From: Darksidea phi
Lineage: Eukaryota > Ascomycota > Dothideomycetes > Pleosporales > Lentitheciaceae
Direction: 5' to 3'
Assembly: GCA_030770425.1 (NCBI GenBank)
Contig: JASJFT010000014.1
Span: forward strand, 248,001-312,000
DNA length: 64,000 bases
Positions 21,645-33,382 of the stretch are shown here, in pieces. The notes under the pieces were generated by a model. It searched no databases, was not told the DNA's origin, and saw nothing but the letters and a program-made list of their open reading frames with translations. The position numbers were made by a program, and so were the translations under genes. Position 1 is the first letter of the stretch; each line of letters opens with the position of its first letter.

Positions 21645-22418
21645 AGTAAAGGTTGAACCATTCGACCGCGATGCTCATCAACCGGGGTACATTGCACACA
21701 GTATCTGAACTAATATTGTTCTGGGGCAATAAGCTGCTACGGCAGGCGGCGGGGATGGTCCGGGATCACCATCCGTAATAATTGATGTCGATCTCGCGCT
21801 ATTGGTGTCGGTCCGGTCGCGCTCTCTTCCAAGACAGCATTCTCCTTTATATAGCGCTTATCCGAAATAGCGTCGATTTCCCTAGACCGACCTTGCTAAC
21901 TCCGGAGTAATTATTACTTGCCCTTATTCCGCCGGGGCGAGCGGTAGTTCATATTCGCATGGGTTTGCTTGAACGGTCGATGTTACTTGAGCTGTGGTGC
22001 CGCTAAGCGGGTGGTTGCGAAGCGAGAGTGAAGAGTGGAGGGATGTATGAGAATTTGATTGTTTGTCATTCGCATCGGCGTATACAGATCATCAGATATC
22101 TGTTCGTTATGGTCAATGTTGTAGGGAAAACAGATAATCCAGCGCTGGACTACTGGCGGCCATAATGCTATCGAAAGGTGCTATAATAGTGGTCTCTGAA
22201 GCTCTCTATAATAGATTATAGGCTGTATAGTAGATTTAAGTTGGCGGGAGAAGGAGTACCTAAAGGGTTAGGTCTATTATAAGAGGTTAAGCGTATAACG
22301 ATAATACTATAACGTCCTTCCTACTAAGCTATATTCCTTTAAGTATATAAGAGCCGGGCTACTACGACTTACCGTATTAGTTAGTCGTTTATATAACGCC
22401 GCTATCTTTAGCGCGTAA
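21645..22418 (+). repeat. Direct repeat copy 2 (about 770 bp)
   Basis: Second copy of the repeat at 14168-15067. It is shorter by small deletions and richer in T and A, particularly in its second half (22180-22420), as expected if it has been RIP-mutated more heavily than copy 1. Confidence 0.8.
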
Positions 22419-23307
22419 ACTTTTAAAGACTTTATGCTTTATTTAGCCGTCGGGAAGAAAATGGCGCCGCGACTCGTTCTTAGAATAGCTACCTTTGGTA
22501 TATACTCGACTGAATTCTAGGACAAGTAATCTATTAATTCTCTACTCTAAGCGCTACGAGATGCTGGTATCAGTCGACTGGATACGGGAGCTCGTTACCC
22601 GCCCTTGGCTCTGATTTGATAGGCAAGAGAGTTTAGTAAGGAACTTTTTCGTCGACAATAAGGTCTTTACCGATACACGGAACGACGGTAGCGATGATCT
22701 CGAGCGTGAAGCCATATAATAATTAGTACTTAGCAGCTACAGCGGCTCCAACGTCCAGAGGGGTAGGTACCTTAACTACATTCTCTAGTATATCTTTTAC
22801 TTGCGCTCACAGAGCCGACCCCGCAACATGGCTCGAAGAGCGAATTCAAAGTTTTAACGAGCGGATAACAAAAGGTCACTATAAGGCTACAAGTCCTCTA
22901 TACACTTCTACTAGCGTGTTCCACCACTCCCCGGGTCACCCCAGTCCTCGGGTCACCCCACCAAAATCAGTGCGCGTTTTTGACTGATTGCACCACAACG
23001 CCAGAATATTTTGTATTGAAATTCTATAGACAGGCTTCCTAGATAGCTCTACATTGAGTCCTCTTATGGCCTTGAATATGGCACTTCGAGCATGTTGGTA
23101 GTATCGCGCTGGCGCGCTGGCTGACCCTCGCGTTAACCCTCCTCTAGTACATCATTTTCAGCCTGATTAGCTAAACGCTGGCCTTCCTGGGCCTGTAGAG
23201 CTCCCCTACAGGCAATATAGCTACGGCGTACCTACTACTTCTACTGTCGACGTTGATTAGCTACTCGAAGCTCTATATTCTCCTTCGTAACTATTACAGC
23301 TAAGTAT
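22419..23307. other. Decayed coding/repeat DNA
   Basis: No intact gene. 22555-22720 on the plus strand keeps a protein-like frame (YEMLVSVDWIRELVTRPWL, TGA, FDRQESLVRNFFVDNKV), possibly a broken exon. 22920-22960 has a short CACCCCA-type tandem motif (CCGGGTCACCCCAGTCCTCGG region). Remaining sequence is unassigned. Confidence 0.35.
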
Positions 23308-24220
23308 ATCGAATGAGTAGCAGCCATCGCGTGGTCAAACTCGCGGAATAACTCAAAAGGTGATACAGAAGGGTATTTCATCCCGAATACCTTGAAACGC
23401 AAGAAGGTTGTTGAAACCAAAGGGGGTTGCAGTCGTTGTCTGAGGTATACGTCACGGCATAACTGCGAGGGCAACGGCCCGAGCCTTATGAAAGAGGGCA
23501 TGGCGCGTGCCTTGAGCGTGATGCATGCTTAACCCCGTATGGTAAAGAACTGTAACACTGTCAGGCTACCACTTTATAACGATTCCTCGGACGAGGCGCT
23601 AAAAAATTGAAGAGAGTGAAGGCGCGGCGCTATACCTAAAGCAATATCGTTTAAAGTATCTATGCTATTATGTGGCGGAGCAGTGCCCGAAGATGAACTT
23701 TAGAAATTGAAAGAAAGTAACGGTGCTATACCTTATTTCTGCATACTCTAGCTTAGGTAGTAACAAATTCCATTACCGTCAGCCTACGGCTTTAAGCAGA
23801 ATCGAGGCGTAGTCGCGTAAAAAGATCTTGAAAAATTGAAGGCGACGGCGCTAAACCTAGAGTAGTGTTATCGATATTATTAGCCATCCATCTGCGGCGA
23901 ACGAGCTCCCGCAAGCTGTATTCGGTTTAGCGGCTCATACTCTCTTCAATTTCTCGAGACCTTTAATAAACACAGCCGCATCCTGGCTGACCATGAGGCT
24001 CGGAACGTTGCGCCACGGCACGCGCCACGCCCTCTTTCATAAGGCTCGGGCCGTTGCCCTCGCAGTTATGCCGTGACGTATACCTCGGGCAACGACTGCA
24101 ACCCCCTTTGGTTTCAACAACCTTCTTGCGTTTCAAGGTATTCGGGATGAAATACCCTTCTGTATCACCTTTTGAGTTATTCCGCGAGTTTGACCACGCG
24201 ATGGCTGCTACTCATTCGAT
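23308..24220. repeat. Foldback (long inverted repeat) element, copy B
   Basis: Perfectly paired 204-bp arms by position: 23308-23511 and 24017-24220, with outer ends ATCGAATGAG / CTCATTCGAT. The arms are near-identical reverse complements (both strands give the same translated frame containing FLRFKVFGMKYPSVSPFELF) and match the arms of copy A at 3619-4255. The loop (23512-24016) contains pieces of the roughly 90-bp repeat family described next. No transposase is encoded. Confidence 0.85.
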
Positions 24221-25075
24221 AAACACAGCCTCTATCTGCGGCGAACGAGCTCCCGCAAGCTGCATTCGGTTTAGCGGCTCATACTCTCTTCAATTTCTCG
24301 AGACCTTTAAATGAACACAGCCGCATTATCTGCGGCGCACGAGCTCCCGCAAGCTGCATTCGGTTTAGCGGCTCATACTCTCTTCAATTTCTCAAGACCT
24401 TTAAATGAACTCAGCCTCGACGGCCTCGATCTGATTCACAGCCTCCATTTAAAGGTCTTGAAAAATTGAAGAGAGTATGAGCCGCTAAACCGAATGCAGC
24501 TTGCGGGAGCTTATTCGCTACAGATGGAGGCTGAATTCATTTGAACTCAGCCTCCATCTGTCCCAGCCCTCCATGATCCTCTTCGCACTCAAACCAACTT
24601 CCATTTCCAGCTGCGAATCCGAATTCCGCCAATACGCCCTCATCACCTCCTTCGACTCCGATTTCGACTCTACCCTTGTGGAATGGCATAGAAAATGCGA
24701 CAAGCACCTCTTAGTATCTATCACTACTCCGCCGCTCGTGGAACTAACTACTACGCTTAAATAAGGTGTTTACGAGAGTATTATCGAGAGTTACAACCGG
24801 TACTTTAAAAGTAGAGTATTATATACTTCCTCGATAACTAGAGGTCCGGAGCTAACGAGCTGCCGGTGTAAAAAGACGTTGCTCAGTCAGACAAACGTGT
24901 GTAAGATTAGCCAGGAGTCTTGCTTGGGATCGAAGGCGGATATTACGACTCTTTGGGAGTACAAGAATTGCCCTGGCGCAAAGCGAATAAGCTCCCGCAA
25001 GCTGCATTTAGTTTAGCGGCTCATACTCTCTTCAATTTCTTTAGACCTTCAAATTGACTTAGCCACAACCACGAT
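23885..25075. repeat. Cluster of about 90-bp MITE-like repeats
   Basis: Recurring unit containing GAGCTCCCGCAAGCTGCATT, then TTTAGCGGCTCATACTCTCT and TCAATTTCTCGAGACCTTTA. Copies: about 23890-23980 (+), 24238-24312 (+), 24330-24412 (+), 24450-24540 (-) and 24985-25065 (+); shorter relics at 23595-23610 and 23825-23850. Copies are joined by short A(C/T)TCAGCCTC/ACACAGCC spacers, and one inverted pair lies at 24330-24540. Too short to code; likely non-autonomous transposons or a nested satellite. Confidence 0.75.
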
Positions 25076-25465
25076 GCGCCAGGAAGTGTGATTTTGGGTT
25101 TAACGCTGTTGACTCTTTTGAATTTCTGAAGCTCGTGATTTTGGCATAGCCGCCTTCTCAATATAAGGTCTCGAGTCCCTGCCTGTTATCCCGCCTGTTC
25201 CTGTCACTCGCATCACCCTGCATGGATTTGGAATTGCGACCGAATCATCTCCAAAATTGGCTAGTGGCTGATCCTGCTGGTCGTTGGTATACGCGCAGCA
25301 AGTCTTAGATGCTTCGCTGAACAGCTTTTATCCATTTCGGGGGTCTGTCCTACCCAGATATCTCGAGCCAAGTCTGCAAAGTGTGTTAGTACATGCTAGT
25401 GGTTTGAGCATCACAATGCGACAATCGACCACACTCGAAGTACGTTCCGCTATCTTCTAGAGCGA

Positions 25466-28400
25466 TCATTCATGAAGGATCAGTTCCTGCACAAGTCAGC
25501 AATGAATCAGTTCTGCAATTCAAAGGCATCCTGTACTTACACGGAGCTTCCGCATTCTCGCTCTCACCTCCTCGCTTTTCCCGTAAGTGAAACCTCCGTG
25601 CACGAGCCTGAGCTTTCGGAACTGTTTTTTCTGAACATTCTGTGATCGCTTTAGTGCATGGTGAGCCAGCTCGCTGGGTTCGCCGTGTATTTACCTTTTC
25701 AACGGTTCTGTCCATGATGTAGCGCACTACGGTCACAGTTCGCTGTTGACCTAATCGTACGACTCTCCCTATAGCCTGGCTTTCGACGGATGGATTCCAT
25801 TGAGGCTCGAGGAGATGAATTCGATGGGCAATCGAAAGGCTGTTCAACCTAGGAACCTTCAGCGTGCGTGCAAGAGACTAGATAACCAAGAAAACTTACC
25901 CTACGGCTCCCGTTCCAAGAGTCATTAGAAGTACTGGAACATCGTGTCGCTCTTGAAACTGACCGAGCACCGTCTTCCGTTTGCTGAATGGAATGGAGCC
26001 ATCTACCCGAAGATAGGGAATATTTTTGGCTTCGAGCAAGGACCCAACGATATCTAAGGACTTTATCCAGAAGGAGAAGACAACGCTTGAGTATATCAGC
26101 ACACGGTCAATTAACCGAACAAAAGACCGAACTCACCATTTCCCTTCCTCTTTGTGAAGCTGTATGTCTTCACAGAGCGACTGTATTTTGGAGGGATAAT
26201 TCGTGATAGAGGGGATGTTGGCACTTCTCCCCAGCACGGAAGGTTCCATCTTATGTGTTGCTCTACAAATGGGACATTGCGTGCGGTTTGAAATCGCGCT
26301 TTTCCATCGCGGCGTACACTCGCTGCAAATGGCGCGATGACAAACGGTCAATACAACGGCGTCATTCTCCGGCCCGGATGCAGATGTAATGTCGCAGGAG
26401 CAGTAATGACAGATGGCCCGCCCAGTTTGCTGAAGCAAACTCAAAGCCTCCTCAGGGTCCTTCAAGCATACATTTTCCTGGGTGTCAGATCCTTCAAAGA
26501 CACTGCCATTGTTACAGAAAAGTCGGAGGCGAAGCAAAATCTCGAGAACATTTTGGTGCGCTTCTTTGCCTTTGTGACCACTGACGGCCAAATCAAGCGC
26601 TTCCTTGCAGACGCGTTCAATTCGGGCATATTCGGCTCGTTCGTCAGAGGTGAAGTCTAGCTTATGAGTATATGGCGCAACTTCGGCTATCGGAAGCACG
26701 GCTTTTGTCCGTCTCAAACAAAGAGAGTTGAGCAGAGTCCGCAAATTTCTGTAGTCTTTGGGAGTGTCCACTCTCGTATTCTCTATAGGTGCTGTGATGT
26801 GGCGTTTGAACTGTGCCGCATCGTCTAGAATCGGCACCTTCAAGAACCGTACTAGAGAGCCAAGGTCGTCGAGGGAGTTCTGAATCGGCGTACCAGTAAG
26901 GCACCACCGTATCCAACATTGGAGGGCAGTGACCGCCGAGAACTGCTTCGTCGAAATGTTGCGGATGACGTGAGCTAGATGAAGATCAGTGCACGAACTA
27001 CTTGGCGAAAAGATAGAAGCTGTACCCTCGTCTAAAACAATCCGATACCAATGGACTAGATGTAAAAGACTTCGATTCCTCGAAAAGTCGGCTGCGACAG
27101 TGCCGTAAGTTGTGAAAACAATATCGTGCTGCAAGAGTTGCGGATAGTCAATTTTTCGAGATTGTCTGTGAAACTTATAATAAGACAACGTGCCCGGTAC
27201 GATATGCCTGAGCGGGTAAGTGAGGCTGTTTAAACCCTTCCAGGTGCCACATACCTCTCAACTTCGTCGATCCAACTATCAATTAGTACTATCATGTTGT
27301 CAGCCGGAACCAGGAGCGGCCTGTCGATTGGCATACATGCAGATGGAACGATAACAAGTGTAGACTTTGCTGCAATGACACCATGACCTGATGCCTCAAT
27401 GTTGGTCATAGTCCGCGCATAAGCAAGTGCCCGATCTAGCGACCCTGCAATGGCGGACAGTATAGTCAGAGATTTACCTAGTCCCATCTCATCGGCGACG
27501 ATCCCCCCCACACACTCTTTCGCACTTGGACTTCTAGCGCCGGTGATAATGTGTTGGTATCTGCGCCAAGACATTTGTCAGTTACTGTTAACCGCGATAG
27601 ACCGGTGATTTTTGAAGGTGCGCCTTACATTGGTGTGGAACTTTCGGCCTGATCGGACTTTTGCTCCTCCCATAGTCTTCGACTGTGGGCAAAAGAATTC
27701 ATCTCACGTTGCAGAATGAAATCCAAGCCTTCTCTTTGGTGGCTGAGAGTGCGTTAATATCTGCCACCAGATGAAGGAGGGTTGCGTACCTCAGAAGAGT
27801 GGTCGATACCTGTGGGACCACCGTTGCTTGAACCAGATCGTCATGACATGCGAAATCGTCGAGGAGTCTGTCGTAATCCATTTCAAAATCGTCAACTTGA
27901 GCTAGTACTCTTTCTCCCGCTGGCAGCGCCTTCTTTACTATTGTTCCGTTGATCTTAGGATCTTCCGCTCCTGGAATGTCGGGAAGATCTAGACACTGGG
28001 GGTTTTCGTAAGAGAATCCCGGTGGTATATGATCGGGATCCTGTAGGAAAAAGTCTTTTGCCGCAAGTTTTGCCGCTACCAACTCAGCATCGTGACAATA
28101 TCCAAACACGAGAATATCTATTGAGCAGTACCGCGAGTCTTTTTTGTTTTCAGACGGATTGTCCCTCTGTAGACAGGATGAAAGTTTCGCCGCTCCCTCA
28201 AGCCTGACGTAAACCTCTTGTTGGACGCGGGCGAGTGATCGGAACGACTTCATGTTCAAGGTTGCAACGACCTGCCCAGAGAACGCGACAACGTCACAAC
28301 GATTCTGAGCGATTGATAGTCCGAGAGTTAAGAAGTTTGACTCGGTTTGTTGCCTCAAAATTGTCGAGACAGGATCAATCCCCTTATTGAAGCGCACCTC

Positions 28401-28841
28401 GACGCCGGGCAACTGCATTTGCATGAGTCGGATATAATGATTAGGGCTCCCTGTCGCACGTACCATGCCAAAGCAGACTTCTTCCGGTATAGGAACCGCG
28501 CCCCCATCGAAGCCTACGAAGCTTGCATCGATGTGCTCATCCCAATTCAACTCCATAGGCTCGGCAAAACCGTTCGTGTCGCAATTGACAGTGCTCAATC
28601 CTGGCGTAAGCAGGCCGTAGTCAAAGTCATCTTGTGGTGGTAATCGACCGACGTCGTTTGCGCGAAGTGATTCTGGTCCCGAGCAAGGCTGGTCGTAGTT
28701 TCCGTACCCAGGATATACTACGTTCCCTGCGCAATTCACACGTTTATTCGGCGAAAGCCAATCATCTTGAATGGCGTCTTTGGTGAAAGCCCAAGACCTC
28801 TTCTGCCCTCCAGGCGGATCTCGTGTAAGAGCCTCAGTCAT
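25466..28841 (-). CDS. SNF2-family helicase with RING finger (Rad5/HLTF-like)
   Basis: Ten exons: 28841-27790, 27742-27629, 27560-27337, 27288-27255, 27207-27026, 26974-26137, 26085-25900, 25848-25695, 25639-25541, 25486-25466 (2904 nt, 967 aa). Introns are 47-68 nt and all junctions keep frame. Residues 1-350 are a Rad5/HLTF-like N-terminal region. Helicase motif I is DEMGLGKS (about residue 412). The DEAH box is formed across the exon 5/6 junction (VLDE/AHVIRN), and WCLTGTPIQNSLDDLGSL is motif III. A C3HC4 RING (CHYCSCDI..CHRAICSEC..CPIC, about 720-772) lies between the helicase lobes. Motifs V-VI are LGTGAVG/LNSLSIA and AIGRVVRLGQQRTV. Family members remodel or translocate on DNA, and some are E3 ubiquitin ligases in damage tolerance. 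No defect seen. Divergent from the NACHT-zinc-finger gene. Confidence 0.92.
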
Positions 28842-29321
28842 AGCAGCTGCGCCGAGGCAGCCCTCGAAATTTTGATTCCTGGCAGCGGTGTGGTGACGCC
28901 GCGGATGAATGTCTTATCAGCAGCGCTACTCTGGCTGTCGAAAAAATGAGCTGCATATGATAAAAAGCCGCACTGTTGCGGATATCAGCTAGCTTTACGC
29001 GGCTCACCGGTCCAACGATTTAGTGGAGGCTTAGCATGACGTCTGGCCAGTCGCGGGCTGCCGTCATGCCTGCGCCACAGCCAAGACTTCACGGCGTTGT
29101 GGCAAGCAATGACATCCAATCATACATGCACAGCCCTCTCAGCTGGTCCATGAGCGGCCCTCTCTCCGATGCGTGTGTACTTCAACACCGTGGTGGCAGA
29201 GCGTCGTCTTTTGGGGCTTCCAGATTTCAAACCGCGACATTGAACGCACATCTGATATGCCTTCGCATCGAGATAGCATCGACTGTCGTCTCGGCGCACC
29301 TTCCCCCTTCAATCCTGCGCG
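28842..29321. promoter_or_regulatory. Shared 480-bp divergent intergenic region
   Basis: Lies between the start codons of the SNF2/RING gene (minus) and the NACHT-zinc-finger gene (plus), so it must hold both promoters. Overlapping frames at 29036-29437 and 29173-29370 extend into the NLR exon in other frames and are rejected. No specific binding site was identified. Confidence 0.45.
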
Positions 29322-32300
29322 ATGGCTTCCGCATCAGCGAACGCTATGTCAACATTTCAGAAATCCTTAAGCGCGTTCAAGACAAAGGCTGGACTCAGTC
29401 AGGACGAATTGAAGGACTTCGAGCTCACGTCTCTTGACGACCTCAAGCTCCAGATATCGATCATACAAGATGATCAGCGCAAAAGCAAAAGGCTGCGCTA
29501 CCTCAAGCGCCTTGGGCCGTTCTTAGACACCATGGAGCAATACGGGAAGATCGTTGAAGTCTTCCTCAACGTCTCCAATATTATAGCCTTCGTATGGGTA
29601 CGCGCAGACTTTCGAAAGACTTGCAACGACGTCACGTGCTGACACCTGCAGGGACCTATGAAACTCCTGCTCATGGTAGCGAAGAACTGCACTGAAGCCT
29701 TCAATGCGCTACTGGCCGCCTACTTAGAAATCGGTGAGAATATACCGCAATTCACCCAATATCAGAACCTGTTTGGAAGCAATGTCTACATGCAAACCGC
29801 CCTAGCCCACATTTACGAGGACATCCTAGAGTTTCACAAGGAGGCTCTCCGGTACTTTCGACAACGCAGTGAGTGCACCCAGTTGACATTATAGTTTACG
29901 AGAGCTGAAGAACGATAAGCGTTGAAACAGATTTTCCATGCGACATGGCGCTCCTTCAGCAAAACCGTTACCCACCTCGCTGAAGATTTGCGACGGCATA
30001 AATCTCTCATCGAAAGCCAAGCTTCGCTCGTTCAATTCGAGGAAATGCAGAATCTGCGCAGCCAGTCCCAGACACATTTCGAGGAACACAGACTGATGGA
30101 GCTCAACCGGAAACGCTTGAGCATTCAGCAATGGCTTTGTGCTCTTGATGTACAGCACAGACACGAGGATGCTTCAAAATCGAGATATGGAAACAGTGGG
30201 GACTGGCTTCTCAAGGATCCTAGATTCGTCAAATGGTTTGACTTCGACTATTGCGCTGAATCTCTCCTCTGGCTTAGCGGCATTCCGGGCGCAGGTAAGC
30301 ATCCCTACATGTACACGATATTAGGCTGACACATGCAGGTAAAACCGTACTTGCTTCGCGTGTCGTTGAAGAGTGCCGCAAGATCCCTCGAGCGAGGACA
30401 GCTTTCTTTTATTGCAGACATACCGATGAGGACCGCAACCCATTTGTTACTGTTGCACGAACGGTGCTCTCCCAACTCGTCGCGGGCAACGACATGATTT
30501 TGCAGCTCCTATACGACCATGCAGCGAACAGCGGTGAAGCAGTGCTGTCAAGTAGTAATGCGGCAAAGTCTTTGTTAGAAACCGCGCTGAAGACTTGCGA
30601 CAAAGTCCAGAAAACTTACATTGTCATCGACGGCTTAGACGAGTATAATCGAGAGAGCCGCAAAGAAATTAGCATATGGTTCAAACAGCAAGTTCGCAAT
30701 GTTTCCCCCAAGGACCTTGGCCAGATCCGATGCCTATTCGTCAGCCAGGATGACGGATACGCTCGCAAAGATCTCTCGGACTGCTCCTCAATCAAACTGA
30801 CGCCCAAAGATATGCGAAGCGATATTGAATCATTTTGCAGGATGTGGCATAATCTCATAGCCCAAAAGTTTGGATTTCTCGATCCGAAAGAGCATAACAT
30901 CTCGGAGATAGTCGCCGCGAGAGCTCAAGGTGATTCGGAATTATCAAGCATCCGGGGTTCACGCTGATTCCTCATTAGGGATGTTTCTTTACGCGAAGTT
31001 AGTCACCTGGAATCTTTATGAGCAGCCAACTCGGAAGGATTTTCTACAAGAGATGCATCCGGATACATTGCCAGATGGACTAGAGCAAGCGTAAGTCAAG
31101 CAGATGTGTCTCTGATATTCCCTAATGTTTTCAGATACGGCCGTATCATGGGCCGGATAATTGGTCCCGCTGTTATACCCCGGTCTCGGAGTGATAACGC
31201 CAAAAAGTTGCTTGGTTGGCTTACATGTGCAAAGCGCACCTTGAGGTGGTCCGAAATCCAATGTGCCGTATCCATCGACTTCGATGATGGCACAATGAGC
31301 TCGGACTTGCAGTTTCAAGAGGATTGCAAGGATTTGTGCGCATCTCTTGTCGAACGTGGTTCGGACGGCTCTGTGGCCTTGGTGCATTCGACGGCCAAAA
31401 GGTATGAAGCTTATTTTGCTCATAGTACGTTTGCTGAGACCTCTAGATATCTCATCGACAAGGGTTACGTTTGCGTTCCCGAGGTGGAGTTCGACATGGC
31501 TCATCTCTGCCTGACTTATATGAGCTTCGAACAATTCGCCTTCCAAGCGAGCCAAGATGCGGTACGGAATGCGATATACCAAGGAGCCTACGTTTTCGCA
31601 GACTACTCTTCTTGCTTTTGGGCTCATCACATCATTGCAGGAGTGCGAGAAGTGGCCGGGCTCACTTCGCGTGATCTGGAGGACCTAGCTGAAGCTGCGG
31701 GTGCGTTCCTGGATGTGCAGTGGGCTTCGCCAAAGAAAAAACTCACAGTGTCAAAGACGCTAGAAGAAAGTCTTTCAGCGCTAGCGAATCACGAAATGTA
31801 TGGCAACCTATGCCAGGCCATTGCGTCCACGAAGAACCAGCTGCTGCCCACAGGAAAGGGACCTTCTGACGACGAACCACTCCATCTGCCTAAAGTCATA
31901 CAGGCACTAAGAAGCGAACTGGAAGCCCTCATCTCATCGCCAAATACAACGCCGATGCAGAAAGCCAAACTCGAGGAGCTCTACGGTCCGAAATTCTTCA
32001 AGTGTCGCCGCATAAATTGCCAATTCTATTCGAAAGGGTTCGCGACACAGGCGCAGCGGGATCATCACATCTCCAAGCACGAAAGAGCATTTACCTGTAA
32101 GGAAGAAGGGTGCCCGCAAGCTGTTATAGGCTGTGTGACGGCGCAGGACCTCCAGAAACACATGGTAGAGTATCATGGCACTGCCATCGACGCCGACGCG
32201 GAATATCCAGAAGACGAGCCCGAACCTAATGCAGACGCAAATCGAAAACAGAAGAAGCCTGCCACTTTCCAATGTTCACTGTGCCCGAAAAGGTTCACCC

Positions 32301-32836
32301 GGGCCTACAACTTACGCTCACATCTCCGTACTCACACTGATGAAAGGCCTTTTGTCTGCCACAAGTGCGGAAGGGCTTTCGCTAGACAGCACGACCGCAG
32401 CCGACACGAAGCACTTCATTCAGGCGAAAAGAAGTTCATTTGCCGTGGTGTTCTCAAAACTGGCGGTGACTGGGGATGTGGTCAACAATTCACACGAGCA
32501 GACGGTCTCGGACGCCATTTTAGGTGTGAAGCTGGTAGGGTCTGCATCCGGCCTCTACTAGAAGAAGAGGCGCCCAAAAATGCCGCCGCAAACGGACAAA
32601 TACAACAACCAGGGATGAGGATCGATCCAACTCAGTCCTTGGATTTACTTCCATCAGCAGCACCTTCGGCACTAGTAGCACCTTCGGCACCAGCAGCACT
32701 CCCAGAAGCCCTACTCGCCCAGTATCCAGCGCTCGCAACGATTGATTGGAGTCAAATGCAGTCCGGTAGTGGGGATGAAGGTTATATTTTAGACGAATAC
32801 GATGATCCACTGACCTTTTCGATTGCCAACCATTAA
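29322..32836 (+). CDS. DUF7708-NACHT protein with C-terminal C2H2 zinc fingers
   Basis: Seven exons: 29322-29597, 29652-29868, 29920-30294, 30339-30929, 30979-31090, 31135-31401, 31447-32836 (3228 nt, 1075 aa); introns of 44-54 nt. The N-terminal region matches DUF7708 (SLDDLKLQISIIQDDQRKS, FVWGPMKLLLMVAKN, HIYEDILEFHKEALRYFRQ). The NACHT has Walker A GIPGAGKT split by intron 3 (about residue 289) and Walker B TYIVIDGLDEYN. Residues about 795-980 carry zinc fingers: CRRINCQFYSKGF..H..H, CKEEGCP..H, then canonical CSLCPKRFTRAYNLRSHLRT and CHKCGRAFARQHDRSRH, plus a degenerate Cys/His unit. An Ala/Pro-rich then acidic tail ends the protein. It thus joins a STAND switch to a putative DNA-binding module. 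Intron 6 (31402-31446) is 45 nt and stop-free. Confidence 0.9.
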
Positions 32837-33123
32837 ACAGCCACCCAAAGTTTGATATGATGTAGCATGAGAGGACCAAACAAATTTAGCTCAGCCAATA
32901 GTCGTCTAATCGAAGCCGACGAATCGATAGTTAATATTAATAATAATATTATCTCTACGGATTCGAACGATTATTATATAGATACGGAAACGACCCCGAT
33001 AATATTAAATATAGTTTTACGCCCCTAAGGTATAAGCCGTAGTAGATAGAGTATAATATAGGATAGTTTAGGTACTATAACTACTTTCTTTAACTAACGA
33101 ATTAATTAAATCTATTTATATTA
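32837..33123. other. Edge of the RIP-degraded block
   Basis: Normal composition ends within about 60-100 bp of the zinc-finger gene stop. From about 32920 the DNA becomes A+T-rich, stop-dense and almost free of CA/TG-rich motifs. No gene. Confidence 0.6.
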
Positions 33124-33382
33124 TGGTATATGGGTATATTAGAGATAGGGTAGCGGAGCTCTCGACCCGCAGTCGGAGGAATAGGAGGGAAGGGTTAATA
33201 GAATAGACGGCCAAAATTAGTTAATTAAACTATTTCCTCTGTCTACTATATAATAGAATGGATAACGAATACTAGCTAAAGACTCTTCCGGATAATACCC
33301 TTTCGGAGCCCGGCCTAATATTTCGCCGCTTACCTAAGCCTTTAACGCTTGATTAGGAGGCTCCCTTTACTACTATACTATA
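33124..33382 (-). repeat. LTR of outer element (left)
   Basis: 259 bp, aligned base for base with 50407-50665 apart from transitions. Shared landmarks: GGTATATTAGAGATAGGGTA, CCCGGCCTAA and AGGCTCCCTTTACTACTATA. Starts TG here but TA in the right copy. Element is on the minus strand, so this is its 3' LTR. Confidence 0.85.

Noticed and set aside
22555..22720. Possible second HET-domain remnant (RPWL..FDRQE resembling the HET RPWF..QE motif)
   Set aside because: Spacing does not match the HET motif and no other HET block is nearby; kept only as an unassigned coding-like relic.
29036..29437. 133-codon frame upstream of the NACHT-zinc-finger gene
   Set aside because: It overlaps the true first exon in a different frame and has no domain; the ATG at 29322 opens the conserved DUF7708 sequence.
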